Positions 30,263-41,705 of a stretch of 64,000 nucleotides of DNA are shown piece by piece. The translations under genes and the position numbers were made by a program. The first letter of the stretch is position 1. Every line of letters starts with the position of its first letter. The notes under the pieces were generated by a model, which made no database searches, was not told the DNA's origin, and saw only the letters and a list, made by a program, of their open reading frames with translations. Source of the stretch: Chelydra serpentina (lineage: Eukaryota > Chordata > Testudines > Chelydridae); NCBI GenBank assembly GCA_037349315.1, contig JBAIAC010000155.1, forward strand, positions 17,501 to 81,500. Reading direction: 5' to 3'.

Positions 30263-33200
30263 TTGATAGAATTTGTAAGTCACATACACACATGTTGGTT
30301 TGTCAGTGATCACATGGCACCATCTCACACAGAAATGTACACTGTGCAGAAGATTAGTATTACAGCTGCCTGGCTAACAAATGCGTCTGCAAGATTCCTT
30401 TGTGGGTTTCCCAGTTTGCAAAGGGAAGGGAAGTGAGAAAGGAAAGTTGTGCCCAGCTCTGAGCAATCCTACAATCTTATTTACAACCCGGTGAATATGA
30501 GCAACTTTACTGAAGCTGCTGATGCTACTGCACATTTACACCGAGGTCAGAATCTGGCCTGATATATATAATGGTGAATTTGTATTGCTTGTGTATACAC
30601 TTACAATGCTACAACAGCACAGCTCTAGCACTTCAGTGTCAACACTCATTACAGTGATGGGAGGGGTTCTGTAGCTCATCTATCTCCCCTACAGGCGGTA
30701 GCGTGGTCAATGGAATGGCACTGTCTTTGCCAGGGGTTTGGTCGGCATAGCTACATCTCTCAGGGATGTGGACTCACACTCCTGAGAGTTGTAGTACTGC
30801 TGATGTAAGTTTTGAGTGTAGACCAGCCCTTACGCACTGAGTGTCACCACACCTAACTCTTAGGTGCCTAGAAAATCACTGGAATCCACAAAGCCTGAAT
30901 TAGGTGTCCAACGCCCTCTGCAATGAATAGGGAGGTTAGATGCGATCCATAAAAGCCAGCACACACTGGGTGGGAAGAGGACCAAGCTAGCCCATGGGAG
31001 ATGACAAGAAGAGAGCTGTGTGCAAAGCCCTGCCCCTCTCACAGAGTTCAGTGCCTACTTTTGCTTGGGGTGCTCAGCTATTAATCTACATGAAGAACAT
31101 GGCAGAGAGCAGCTCAACTCAGCAAGAACAAATTAAGTTGACAACAAAGGAAGGATCCTTTGGGGATCTGGCCCCATTGACCCCAATAGAGCTACAGCTG
31201 ATTCACAGCAGCTGGGGATCTGGCCCATGGACACCAATGAAGCTAACGCCAGTTACACCAACAGGGGATCTGGCCCCACTGATTTCAATACAATTACATT
31301 CATTTAGTTCAGAAGAGCAAGTGGCGAGACACTGAGATCACAACTTGCTCTACTATTTTTAACGAGGTCCTCTTCTTTTGCTAGTTAATTTCTGTATCAC
31401 CGGTCCTGGGATATTTGTAATAACACGCCACAACCTTCTTTTGTGCTGTCCATTGAACAATCAATCAATAAAACCTACAATGCATCAGAAATCTCCTGGG
31501 TATGTCTCATGACTTCCTATTGTTCACAGTAAATTGAAACAAAAGGGGGATGGATTTTCAAAGGTGCCTAAATTAGAACTGGTTGAAAAATTCCTGACAA
31601 AAGGGTTTTAAGAAAAATAGGATTTTGTCAACTCCACAATTTCTCCATCTTAGAGCAATTGTTTCAGGCTCTCTGCAGACTCAGGCAAGTAAATGTTGCT
31701 GCATTTGTCAGACTCAGGGACACTTCCCCTCTCAGGGAGATTAGCTTAGACTCTCTGCAGTCTTGGAGAGACACTATTCTGTTAGTTAATCTTGGTTCAA
31801 CGTTTCCAGATTTCTGCACAGCCATGACACTCATGAATGTAGTCACAATCACTGTGCTGATTTCTAAATAATCATACAAAAGACATACAACAGCTCCCAA
31901 GGAGTCAAAGCAGCCTGAACGCTGGGTTTTTAATTTGTTTACTTATTTATGAAGATATTAAACAATCTGATCAGTTCTAACTTCTTAATTCTGTGCTCAG
32001 GTTTTAAGCCTGTAAGTGATCGGAGTCAAGGTTGTTATTGTTCACAGAACATTGCAAGAAGAAGAAGAAAATATCTCGATGTTTCAATGAAAATCTCCTG
32101 GGACCTGTGGTGCCTAAGGTAGCCATCACTGAAAATGCTAAGGTCAGGGCAGGTTGCAAAAAGAAGAGAAGATTCCCCCCAAAACTGGAGGTTAACACTA
32201 AAGTTAGATTCACCAACAAGTCACAAAGTGAGCTCCTGATCCCCCACACTGGTTATCAAAAAGCTGAAGAAAGAAATCACACAGCTCCCTTTATGGCATT
32301 CCAGTTCTCTGACTCCCAGTTAGCACCTAGGTCCATTAAAGTGACAAGTTATTTGAAACTCTGCTCACTATACAAAATGTTCTTCTGACCCCAAGGAGTA
32401 AGTCACATTAATAGATCACATTTTTTTATTAAGATGATGTGGTTTCTAAAAAAAAGGTGAACGGTCCAGAGTTTAAGCATAGACGTTTCTGGTTATTAGG
32501 GAATAACGTACAGATTATAAAGGGGTGTGAAGTTCGGTTTAAGATCGGGTGGCGTAAGGAATACATAATCTGCAATATCCCCGATTGGGGGTAAGAGGTT
32601 AACGGGGGAAAATACAGACTTTGAGATATGAGGGCATGTTGTTCATACAATGGCTATGTTCAGGTGTGGAGTATAATGAGTGGATACGATGATGAGGATG
32701 GATTGACCCCCATAATCCTCTTCAAAGGGTGACTGGACTATGAAAGAGAGGGGCAGAAAGACCCCAGGTCATGTCTCTCTCTAGTTCCCTCTCTCTCACC
32801 TCAGAAGACAAAGGAACCAGCCCTTTGGAGCTGATCATGACTTGTGAATGTGATCAACTTCATTGCTGGGAACACATGGCAAAGATTTCTCCTTCAACCA
32901 AGTCTAGCTTGTTAATTTAGCTTTACAAGGGCAACTCACCTATAATAGCTGAACTCTCCAGGAACGGGGCCTGTGATGGGTGTTCTCCATGGCCACAGCC
33001 TATCAGCAGGATTCCTCCTCCTCCCTCCTGTGCCTCAGTGCGATTAAATCTCTGCACCTAGACAGCCGGCCCACCCGCTGCACCCCAATCCCCCAGGCCT
33101 GAGCCTCCCTGCCAAAGTCCTGCCCCTGGCGCCATAGAATGAAGTCTCACGTCTCGCTGGGAACTCGACTCCTTGTGCCCCCAGAGTCTCAGCCTCCCTC

Positions 33201-33268
33201 AGTAGATGACCCGAGAAGCACAGAGTCCGCCTTTTCTGAAGAAGTGCTTAGAGTGGTATTTCTCCCGT
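30263..33268. other. Non-coding stretch with dispersed repeats
   Basis: No gene recognised. 30,655-30,830 ('cggtagcgtggtcaatgg' to 'gtgtagaccagccctta') resembles a dispersed MITE seen near turtle genes. 31,165-31,290 has three imperfect copies of 'ggggatctggccccattga'. Frames such as 32,032-32,388 show no family resemblance. Confidence 0.4.
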
Positions 33269-33341
33269 GACCATGTGGCCTAATAGATAAGGTATCTGAC
33301 TTCACATCAGGCAGTTAAGAGTTCAGGTCCCATTGTGTTGG
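33269..33341 (+). pseudogene. tRNA-Arg pseudogene
   Basis: 'gaccatgtggcctaatagat' then 'aaggtatctgacttcacat' matches the 5' two thirds of tRNA-Arg(TCG), but the anticodon position reads TCA. The T loop is 'gttcaggt' and the acceptor strands no longer pair. Leftmost member of the tRNA cluster. Confidence 0.65.
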
Positions 33342-34150
33342 TGCAGTTTCCCTTTGTGCTGAAAGTCCTGCTTTCTTCAGGGCTGGAGCCTCTTCTTGGA
33401 CGCTCAGGCCAATGCTCCGGCTTCAGGTAGAGCCCCGGGAAGGAGGTGGGGGTTGGGCGTCACCAAGGCTAGGGCGCGGACCCCAGGTGCTTTCCGTCTA
33501 GGCTTTGCCATTCCTGACTTGCCAAAAAAAATGGGCGGATGCCCGGGCCAGTGTGTAGAGCAGTTTCCCTCTTCCCAATGTGCGCCTGTCCCTAAATAGC
33601 GCCTTGGGAGCCTGGGTGTTTCTCTGCTTCTCGCCAGCTGGGGAAAAGCCTCTTGAGGTAAAATCTCCTGCCCCACTGCAAAAGTGAGCGCCTTGAGTGG
33701 GAACGGTCAGAGGCCCCACGGGGGGAGAGGGGGGTGGTGGCCCTCCTTTCCTACCGTCTTCTGATGTTGGCCACAGAGCGTCTGCAGTGGGTGTTTGGCA
33801 TGCCAGGGAGCAGGCTGGCCGGGGGTCTTTCTGTCCGTCCGCTGACCACGTGCAGGCATGTTCCTCCCCTCCTCTTGCCCCGCCCTCGGTTGCTCTGTGG
33901 CTTTTAAGCCGTCCCTTGGAGCTGTCAGCATGAACCGCCTCTGCTCTAGGTGCCCAGAGGAGGAAAGGTGAGCTGGGCGCCAGCCTGGGACGCTTCCTCC
34001 CGCCTGCCTTCCCCTGACTATCAAGCCTGGCCCTGGCACTACTTCCTTCAAGTCATGTGGGCCAGAGGAAAAGTGTGGCAGGAAGCACAAGGGCCAAACT
34101 TGTGGGCATCAGATGAAGCCCAGAGAGGCCCATAAGCACAGAATGTCACG
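33342..34150. other. GC-rich non-coding stretch
   Basis: Open frames on both strands reflect GC richness. No motif, tRNA or repeat was recognised. Confidence 0.4.
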
Positions 34151-34194
34151 TCTTTATTAAAATGTCTTGACTTCAAGGTGTATAAAAGACAGTT

Positions 34195-34382
34195 ACCTTT
34201 TTCCGTAACTGGTGTTCTTCGAGATCATAGAATCATAGAATCTCAGGGTTGGGAGGGACCTCAGGGGGTCATCTAGTCCAACCCCCTGCTCAAAGCAGGA
34301 CCAACCCCATGACAACTCCGACAGAGGGGAAGGAGGGCAGGATGTGGAATAGACATGAGCAACACATCTCGAAGAACACCCG
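34195..34382. repeat. Inverted-repeat element split by a CR1 tail
   Basis: 'ggtgttcttcgagat' at about 34,210 and 'catctcgaagaacacc' at about 34,366 are inverted termini of a short repeat. A minus-strand CR1 3' tail (34,224-34,310, 'catagaatcatagaatctc' to 'gcaggaccaacccca') is inserted just inside the left terminus. Confidence 0.65.
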
Positions 34383-35465
34383 TGTGACGTTATTGACATA
34401 AGCTGGGACCGTATAGATCATTGTTGCAACCAAGATCCTGTAGTGGCACCAAATCTTGTATAAAAGGGGTCATATAAGGTGTCTAAGACAAGATTATGGT
34501 TTGCTGGTTATGATTATGCCTCTGTACGCGTGTATCATTTTGTAGTTATGAATATTGGCTCTATATTGTCTGTATTTCAAACTTGTGCTCTGCTTCTGGG
34601 TGACACCCCAGACAAGTTAGTGTAGGCTCTGCCTAGCCTGATTGATGGCCCATTGAGGACCATCAGCTACACAATTGTCCCATTGAGAGAAGGCAGACAC
34701 GCCTTGTGACTCAGCAAGGTGTGCAGGGACCTGCCTATGGACAGAAGAGAAAAACAGAGGTTTTTCCATCCCATGTGTTGGATAGCTTGCCTTTGGAAGA
34801 AAGAAAGAAAGACCACATGGCAAGAGACTATAAAAGGCAGCTGCCTCATCTCCATCTTGTCTTCTTTCCTGCTTCTTACCTCTGGGGGGACTTTGCTGCA
34901 AATGGAAGCTCTGAACAAAGGACTGAGTGACCCATCCCAGCTGTGGATGTATTCCAGAGACTTGATTTGAACCTGCAGTTTATTCTATCACTGCTACAAG
35001 CCTGAACCAAGAACTTTGCCATTACTGTATGTCATTGATTCCTTTTAACCAATTCTAGTTCTCACCTAGACCTTTTTCCTTTTATGAATAAACCTTTAGA
35101 TTCTAAAGGATTGGCGACAGTGTGATTTGTGGGTAAGATCAGAGTTGTATATTGACCTGGCTCTGGGGTTCGGTCCTTTGGGATCGGGAGAACATTTTTC
35201 TTTTCCTGGGGCATTGGTTTTCATGACCATTTGTCCCCATAACGAGTGGCTCTGGTGGTGAGACTGGGAAACTGGAGTGTCTAAGGGGATTGCTTGTGTG
35301 ACTTGTGGTTAGCCAGTGGGGTAAAACCAAAGTCTCCTCTGTCTGGCTGGTTTGGTGCCTTAGAGCTGGAAAAACCCCAGTCTTGGGCTGTAACTGCCCT
35401 GCTTGAAGCAATTTGTCCTGAACTGGCACTCTCAGTTGGGTCCCGCCAGAACCAGCATCGTTACA
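34383..35465 (+). mobile_element. LTR of an endogenous retroelement
   Basis: Starts 'tgtgacgttattgacata' and ends 'ccagcatcgttaca' (TG...CA). Promoter-like 'gactataaaaggcag' at about 34,827 and polyadenylation region 'atgaataaacctttag' at about 35,085 lie in the expected order, so the R region is near there. 'tggcataggagtgc' follows immediately and could be the primer binding site. A minus-strand LTR of the same family is at 10,545-11,614. Confidence 0.8.
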
Positions 35466-35583
35466 GTGGCATAGGAGTGCAAGGATCCACAGAGCCAGGT
35501 CAATTAAGCTTTGGGTCAGAACCCCACTCTATCCAAATTTGAATTTTGGTATTGAGAGTTGGGTTGGTTAACGTGCAGTTGCA

Positions 35584-35790
35584 ATGGGTGAGCGAAGAGC
35601 ATATAAGGGCCTTGGCAAAAAAGCCCTGAAAGATTTGTGTGCAGAAAAGGGGATCAGCTTTAGAAAGAAAGCTATAAATCAAGGACTGAGAGATCTGTTA
35701 GTGGCCAGTGATCAGGAGCCAGGAGCACAGCCCTTACCTGATGCTACAGAAGCAGTAGAAGCAATGAAACTGAAAACCTCCCGCTTTGTG
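35584..35790 (+). pseudogene. Leader/gag-like start of the LTR element, truncated
   Basis: About 120 nt after the LTR an ATG opens a frame reading MGERRAYKGLGKKALKDLC then AEKGISFRKKAINQGLRDLL. The pattern (KALKDLC...G...K...LRDLL) resembles a SAP-type helix-extension-helix motif. Similarity to an element ORF seems to stop near 35,790, where the text changes character, and the nominal frame runs on to a stop at 35,940. I read it as the N terminus of the element's first ORF, cut off. Function unknown. Confidence 0.5.
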
Positions 35791-36302
35791 CCAGCTAAAG
35801 GCCCTGCTTTGGCCTGTCCCCGTTTCATGAAAATCTCCATCTCCCCCCCGGCTCTCAGACACCCGCTCTCTCCTGTGGGTATGTTCACCGTTTCTTCCCT
35901 TTTTCATGGTCTCGTACGAATAGTTTTGCCATCGAAATGATCCAATACATTTAAAAGGAGAAAACCAATCCCACAACACGTGTGTATCTCCTCCCCCAGA
36001 CAGAGTGTGGGTCTGAATCTTTCTACTGACCAGTCTGGGCAGGCAGAGTCACCCCCACATTCACTGCACGTCGGGCCCAGGACTTGCGCCCAGCAGTTCT
36101 TGGGGCTGTGGGGAGAACCGAGCGTCACGGGCAGCAGCGAGGGAGGGCGGCTGGGACTGAGCTGTCTGGGGAATAGTTTAATCCGTAGCTGTTGTTCGGA
36201 GGTATTAGCTAGTGGTTGTAGATCAAATTGTAATAATAATAAACGTGGCATCTTCTCTTATCCCCTGAAAGGATCCTGAGTCGTTTTGTCTGTATAACAT
36301 TT

Positions 36303-37381
36303 GCCGGTGCCCCTCACTCCCGAACCGCAGCCCCTTCTATCCCAGCCCTGACCTCCCCAGTCACCGCTCCGCCGGTGCCCCTCACTCCCGACCCGCAGCC
36401 CCTTCTATCCCAGCCCTGACCTCCCCAGTCACCGCTCCGCCGGTGCCCCTCACTCCCGACCCGCAGCCCCTTCTATCCCAGCCCTGAGCTCCCCAGTCAC
36501 CGCTCTGCCGGTGCCCCTCACTCCCGACCCGCAGCCCCTTCTATCCCAGCCCTGAGCTCCCCAGTCACCGCTCTGCCGGTGCCCCTCACTCCCGAACCGC
36601 AGCCCCTTCTATCCCAGCCCTGAGCTCCCCAGTCACCACTCCGCCGGTGCCCCTCACTCCCGACCCGCAGCCCCTTCTATCCCAGCCCTGAGCTCCCCAG
36701 TCACCGCTCTGCTGGTGCCCCTCACTCCCGACCCGCAGCCCCTTCTATCCCAGCCCTGAGCTCCCCAGTCACCGCTCTGCTGGTGCCCCTCACTCCCGAC
36801 CCGCAGCCCCTTCTATCCCAGCCCTGAGCTCCCCAGTCACCGCTCTGCCGGTGCCCCTCACTCCCGAACCGCAGCCCCTCTTATCCCTGCCCTGAGCTCC
36901 CCAGTCACCGCTCTGCCGGTGCCCCTCACTCCCGACCCGCAGCCCCTCCTATCCCAGCCCTGAGCTCCCCAGTCACCGCTCAGCCAGTGCCCCTCACTCC
37001 CGACCCGCAGCCCCTTCTATCCCAGCACTGAGCTCCCCAGTCACCGCTCTGCCGGTGCCCCTCACTCCCGACCCGCAGCCCCTTCTATCCCAGCCCTGAG
37101 CTCCCCAGTCACCGCTCTGCCGGTGCCCCTCACTCCTGACCCGCAGCCCCTTCTATCCCAGCCCTGAGCTCCCCAGTCACCGCTCTGCCGGTGCCCCTCA
37201 CTCCCGACCCGCAGCCCCTCCTATCCCAGCCCTGAGCTCCCCAGTCACCTTTCTGCCGGTGCCCCTCACTCCCGACCCGCAGCCCCTCCTATCCCAGCCC
37301 TGAGCTCCCCCGTCACCGCTCTGCCGGTGCCCCTCACTCCCGACCCGCAGCCCCTCCTATCCCAGCCCTGAGCTCCCCAGC
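36303..37381. repeat. 68-bp minisatellite, about 16 units
   Basis: The unit begins 'gccggtgcccctcactccc' and ends 'ccccagtcaccgctct', with a 68-bp period (36,303, 36,371, ...). Variation is limited to a few sites (cgaacc/cgaccc, gacctc/gagctc, gctcc/gctct). No spacers. Confidence 0.96.
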
Positions 37382-37689
37382 TGCTGGTAGGTGTCTCTGT
37401 GGTGTCCTGGGTCAGTGAGTTCAGCTGTGAATTGAAAGGAGGGGGGTTTATGCTCCCCCAGGGATGCCCAGGAAGTCGGGTTCCTCGTGGGCTCCTCAAG
37501 GTCTGCTGGGAGCCGTGAATCCCCCTTTTGCCGCCACGAAGGCTCCTCTTGGACACTGTGGGGTCACCTGCCGGCTGGAAGAGTGGGGGGGGCAGCGCCG
37601 CAAAAGCCCGTCTCCGAGCAGCCATGCCGGGGACTTGGGTTCAATCCAAGTGTAAAATCTGACAGCCCCACAGAGCTGCCGAGCGTCCC

Positions 37690-38110
37690 GAGAGCCTCCC
37701 TCGTGTTCTCCCGCAGCAGCCGCCTGTCGGTGTGGGTGGGAAAAGGGGACAAGGACGCGCTGCTGCCTCAGGCCGGGACAGGAGCCCTCACCACGCACAG
37801 GCCTGGCTCTTGCCTTCAGCCCAGGCAGCCAGAGGGGCCGGGGAGCTCCCTGGCAGTCCCACACCTCAGCCACCTCTTGCCTCATGGCCCCGGCTCTCGG
37901 CGCTCTGCTGGTCGCCCCCTCGCTTGCAGGCCCAGAGCAAAAAGAAACAAGCACCTGCCTAGCAGAGGATGGTTTCGATCCATCGACCTCTGGGTTATGG
38001 GCCCAGCACGCTGCCGCTGCGCCACTCTGCTGGGTCTCTGCCTCCAGCCCCCAGCCTCCAGCATCCACACTAGCACCTTGCGAGCGCCGGCGCTGGCCAG
38101 CAGAGGTGCA
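37690..38110. repeat. Inverted-duplication block (partner at 63,540-63,960)
   Basis: 'gtgggtgggaaaaggggac', 'caccacgcacaggcctggc' and the iMet tRNA with its flanks recur in reverse complement at 63,540-63,960, about 26 kb away. Similarity covers tRNA and flanks, so this is segmental duplication rather than independent tRNA retroposition. Confidence 0.85.
37960..38031 (-). tRNA. tRNA-iMet (CAT)
   Basis: The complement reads agcagagtggcgcagcggc ... gctgggcccataacccag ... gatcgaaaccatc. It has the A-T first pair, AUCGAAA T loop and GGGCCCATAACCC anticodon arm typical of the eukaryotic initiator. 72 nt. A T-rich terminator 'gtttctttttgc' follows its 3' end. Confidence 0.93.
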
Positions 38111-38147
38111 GGCTGCTAGGCAGCATCCTGGGTGATCACAGACTCGT

Positions 38148-38221
38148 GTGTCTGTGGCGCAATGGGTCAGCGCGTTCGGCTGTTAATCGGAAAGCTGGTG
38201 GTTCGAGCCCACCCAGGGAAG
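38148..38221 (+). tRNA. tRNA-Asn (GTT), possibly degenerate
   Basis: 'ggcgcaatgggtcagcgcg', 'ttcggctgttaatcgg' and 'ggtggttcgagcccacc' match tRNA-Asn. The acceptor stem has two mismatches (1-72 and 3-70) and no nearby T4 terminator, so activity is doubtful. 117 bp from the divergent iMet gene. Confidence 0.8.
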
Positions 38222-38668
38222 GCGATAACCCTGAGATCCTCAAGACCTGCTGAGAGCCTCAAAGGCCCCTTTTTGCCACCTCAAAAGCGTCCCTCTCGGC
38301 AGCTGGTTTGCCAGGGCCCCGGCCCAGCCCCCTGCACCGCTCCCTGCCAGGGCCAGAGCTCGCAAGGCACCAGCCTGGAGCCAGGGCCGCTGGGTGCTGC
38401 TTACGAAAAGCCAGCAGAGGGACACAGGGGAACTGTGCTGCGCCCATAACACAGAGGTGGATTAATCAAACCCTCTTCTGCTCGCACCGGGCCTCCCGCT
38501 TCCTATCCTGCGCCTGCAAGCGAGGGGGCGGCTTGCACAGCGCCAAGAGTCTCACCTGTGAGGCAGGAGGCGGCTGACGCCCGCAGCCTGCTGGGGAGCT
38601 CCCAGAAGTGATTAAGGGACAGAGACTCCTAAGTGCCCAGAGTAACTAGACCCCCAGAGCGATCCCAG

Positions 38669-38740
38669 TCCCATGTGGTCTAGTGGGCAGGAGTCCTGGT
38701 TTTCACCCTAGTGGCCTAGGCTCAATTCCCAGGGTGGGAA
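38669..38740 (+). tRNA. tRNA-Glu (TTC)-like, probably decaying
   Basis: 'tcccatgtggtctagtggg', 'tcctggttttcacccta' and 'gggtgggaa' match tRNA-Glu(TTC). The T loop starts CTC instead of TTC and the last acceptor pair is lost. 'gcttttgctc' downstream could terminate. Confidence 0.75.
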
Positions 38741-39311
38741 TAGTGCTGAGCTTTTGCTCAGGGGGAGGCAGGAAATGAAAGGAAGGTGGCAGGATCCTGC
38801 CAGCAGGGGAGATGGACAGTGCTGCGAGGGGCTCCCAGAAGTGGGGGTGGGGGGCAGATGTCTGGGGGGAGATCAGGGAAGGATCCCAGCAGTGTGGGAA
38901 GTGGGCAGCATGGAGAGCACAGGCCTGGCACGGGGACTGGGGAGAGCGAACGTGTCCCTCTAAACTCACCCACCGCAGACTAGGCAGGCTGGGAAGAAGG
39001 ACGTATTTGTTGGTCAATGTCAATCTCTGTGTAAACACACAAACCGATGGCAACATATTTCCATCGTTTGTAATCAAACTGACAGATGGGCAAAGTAAGA
39101 AACATGCTGCTTGAGAACATCTCCTATTCTCATCCTAGGGGGTTCCCTGCTGCCTTCGGCACCATTCCCTCCTCGTTTTCACACAGAGACACAAGTTCCT
39201 TTGCACGGATCCATGAACAGCAAAATCTTCCTGTGTCTCTTGTCGGAGCCAGGGCATTCGATTCCATTGAAACCTTCTCTCCTGCAGTGACAATGGTCAG
39301 ACAGAGGGGAG
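38741..39311. other. No gene recognised
   Basis: Purine-rich at 38,755-38,960. The segment 39,010-39,120 has text similar to 14,320-14,430 ('cacaaaccgatggcaacat', 'agtaagaaacatgctgctt'), indicating an unnamed dispersed repeat. Confidence 0.35.
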
Positions 39312-39313
39312 TA

Positions 39314-39433
39314 GGGTGACCAGACAGCAAATGTGAAAAATCATGACGGGGGGTGGGGGGTAATAGGAGCCTATATAACAAAAAGACCCAAAAATCGGGA
39401 CTGTCCCTATAAAATCGGGACATCTGGTCACCC
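39314..39433. mobile_element. TA-flanked 120-bp MITE
   Basis: Ends GGGTGACCAGA and TCTGGTCACCC are perfect inverted repeats, flanked by TA at 39,312-39,313 and 39,434-39,435, as in Tc1/mariner-type elements. Internal text 'cctatataacaaaaagacc' and 'aaatcgggactgtcccta' is shared with the other copies in this window. Confidence 0.85.
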
Positions 39434-39905
39434 TAGAAGGGACGTGGACACCTTTCCCCCGGCAGTGAGATATTCCATCTCCTCGTTCTTCATGCTGCTG
39501 TTGTTATCCCATGAATCATCAAGGATGGAATAAAAAGCTGAGTTTACTCCAGGGTGAGGAAAGAAAGGAGCCACCAACTCCCCCAAAAAATCTCAGTGCT
39601 CCAAAGAAAACCTGCCCCTGCTATCGGCATCACTGATGTGCTGGGGATAGGTTGGGGAAAGGGACTGTCTGAATTGTCTAGGTAGGGAATGAACCATCTA
39701 CAGCAACGTCATTAACCACAAACACACTCTCATCATGCTCCAGCCAGCAGGGAAATGAGCAGGAATTCTTGCTGTTCAGCCATGGACACACTTACACAAT
39801 GGCACGGGAGTGAGTGTGTTGTGGAAGCTGGTCTGAGGAAACAATAGGAAACGATCACTCAGTGAGAACAGAACTAGAGTGTAGTGAGAAAACTGCCCAA
39901 AGCCA

Positions 39906-39987
39906 GTAGTTGTGGCCGAGTGGTTAAGGCGATGGGCTAGAAATCCATTGGGGTTTCCCTGCACAGGTTTGAATCCTGCCAACTACG
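39906..39987 (+). tRNA. tRNA-Ser (AGA)
   Basis: 'gtagttgtggccgagtggt', 'gggctagaaatccattgg' with anticodon AGA, a long variable arm, and a perfect acceptor stem GTAGTTG/CAACTAC. The T loop is TTTGAAT (C56 to T), which weakens the D/T-loop contact, and no T4 follows closely. Intact in shape, uncertain in activity. Confidence 0.85.
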
Positions 39988-40399
39988 GAGGAGCTTGTGG
40001 TTCTTTAGTTTCAGTGCCTGAGCATCCTTGGTGTCAAGGGGAGCTGGGTCTTGTCTCACTCTCAGGCTGTGTCCACACTACAGAGTTACGCTGCTTTAGT
40101 TGAAGGGTTTCAATTAAACACTCTGCTCCTTGTGTCACCACAGCGCATCCACTCTAGCAACTCTTGCGTCGCCCCAAAGAGCAGTGCATTGTGGGTAGCT
40201 ATCGCACTGTGCAACTGGCCGCAGGGGGCTTTGGGAGGGGTTTGCAATGGCTCATGGGCCGGTGCAGCATCACATGATGCAGGTTTCTTTGTCCCATTGT
40301 TCCATGGGCAGCCTACTAGATTGCCAGCTGCTTCTCTACTGAAGTGTGTGTGGCGGGGCAGAGAGTGACACTATGCAAAACAGATAAGTGTGGAACAAT

Positions 40400-40570
40400 G
40401 ACACAGCACAAAACCACACAATAGAAGCGTGTAGAGAGATAGGGCAGGGAGGGACCCTGAGAGTCAGCACCAAGTATCCCTAGGTCATCCCCGACAGGTA
40501 TTTGCATAACCCCTTCTTCAAATCCTCCAATGAAGGAGATTCTGCAACTTCCCATGGAGGCCACTGCCAT
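40400..40570 (-). repeat. CR1 fragment, diverged (minus)
   Basis: 'tcatccccgacaggtattt' and 'tccaatgaaggagattctg' match the 3' region of CR1 subfamilies, much decayed. Confidence 0.5.
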
Positions 40571-40579
40571 GCAATCGAC

Positions 40580-40855
40580 AATGCTTGGCTTGTGATTAAG
40601 CGCCAGGCTGTGACTCAGAAAATTTGGATTCAGTTGCAAGTTTGGACCCATTATTCTCTGTGCAAACATGGACAAATGACATCGCATCTTTGGGCCTCAG
40701 TTTCCCCAGCTGTAAAATGGGAACCACCCTCCCACACTTCATCTATTTTGCCTGTGAGCTCTTGGCATCAAGGACTCTCACTCTCACTATGAGTTGTACA
40801 ACACCTGCAGAATCAGGGCCCCCATCCTTGGTCGGGGTTTCCGCAGTGTCTGGCA
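40580..40855 (+). repeat. MIR-like SINE (plus)
   Basis: 'gggcctcagtttccccag' and 'ctgtaaaatgggaaccacc' are the conserved core, followed by 'ctatgagttgtacaacacc', a 3' extension common in reptile copies. Confidence 0.65.
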
Positions 40856-41169
40856 CAACTGGGGCACCCAATCTTGGATGGGGTATCTGCAGGGGGATTA
40901 AAGGGCAGGGCTAACCATCACGCTTCATGACTCAAACTGCTCTGTGGCTGGGGGCTCAGGAGGGACTGTTCCCATGTAATAACGTATGGAAAGGATCATT
41001 GTGCAGTCAGTGGGGAAGGGGTTAGAGTTTCCTTTACTATTTCCGGCATTGGCCACAGGATGTCTGCCGGGGGAGGAGAAATACAAGGCTTAATGGGACC
41101 ATGGATCTGATCAGATGAGGCTGGGGGGAAGGGGGGATTTAACCACCCCAGCCCATAACCTCCAATATG

Positions 41170-41705
41170 CAGAATCATAGAATCATAGGACTGTAAGGGA
41201 CCTTGAGAGGTCATCCAGTCCAGCCCCCTGCACTCATAAGTATAATCTAGACCATCCCTGACAGGTGTTTGTCGAACCTGCTCTTAAAAACCTCCCCTGA
41301 CAGAGATTCCACAACCTCCCTGGGAAATTCACTCCAGTGCTTAACAGCCCTGACAGACAAGGAGTTTTTCCTGATGTCCAACCTAAACCACCCTTGCTGC
41401 AATTTAAGCTCTTGGTTCTTGTCCTATCCTCAGATGAAGAATAATGTGTCCCCTTCCTCCTTGTAACAACCTTTTCTGTACTTGAAAACTGTGATCACAT
41501 CCCCTCTCGGTCATCGCTTCTCCAGACTAAACACACCCAATTGGTTTCAATCTTCCCTCACAGCTCACGTTTTCTAGACCCTTAATCATTTTTGTTGCTC
41601 TTCTCTGCACTTTCTCCAATTTGTCCCCATCTTTCCTGAAATGTGGTGCCCAGGATTGGACATAACACTCCAGCTGAGGCCTAATCAGTGTGGACTCCCT
41701 CCAGA
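41170..41705 (-). mobile_element. CR1 3' fragment (older subfamily, minus)
   Basis: Tail 'cagaatcatagaatcatag' at 41,172. The C-terminal ORF2 remnant near 41,527-41,700 reads LIRPQLECYVQSWAPHF and [17 protein letters not shown] with stops between. Clearly older than the 13.1, 29.0 and 59.0 kb copies. Confidence 0.85.

Noticed and set aside
30860..31335. ORFs around the 'ggggatctggcccc' repeats
   Set aside because: Short imperfect tandem repeat in dispersed-repeat text; no conserved residues visible.
33269..33341. A suppressor or selenocysteine tRNA (TCA anticodon)
   Set aside because: The body is tRNA-Arg and the acceptor stem is lost; a decayed Arg copy is the simpler reading.
37487..38119. 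Overlapping 190-210-codon ORFs on both strands
   Set aside because: They run through an iMet tRNA gene and its duplicated flanks; no protein family resemblance.
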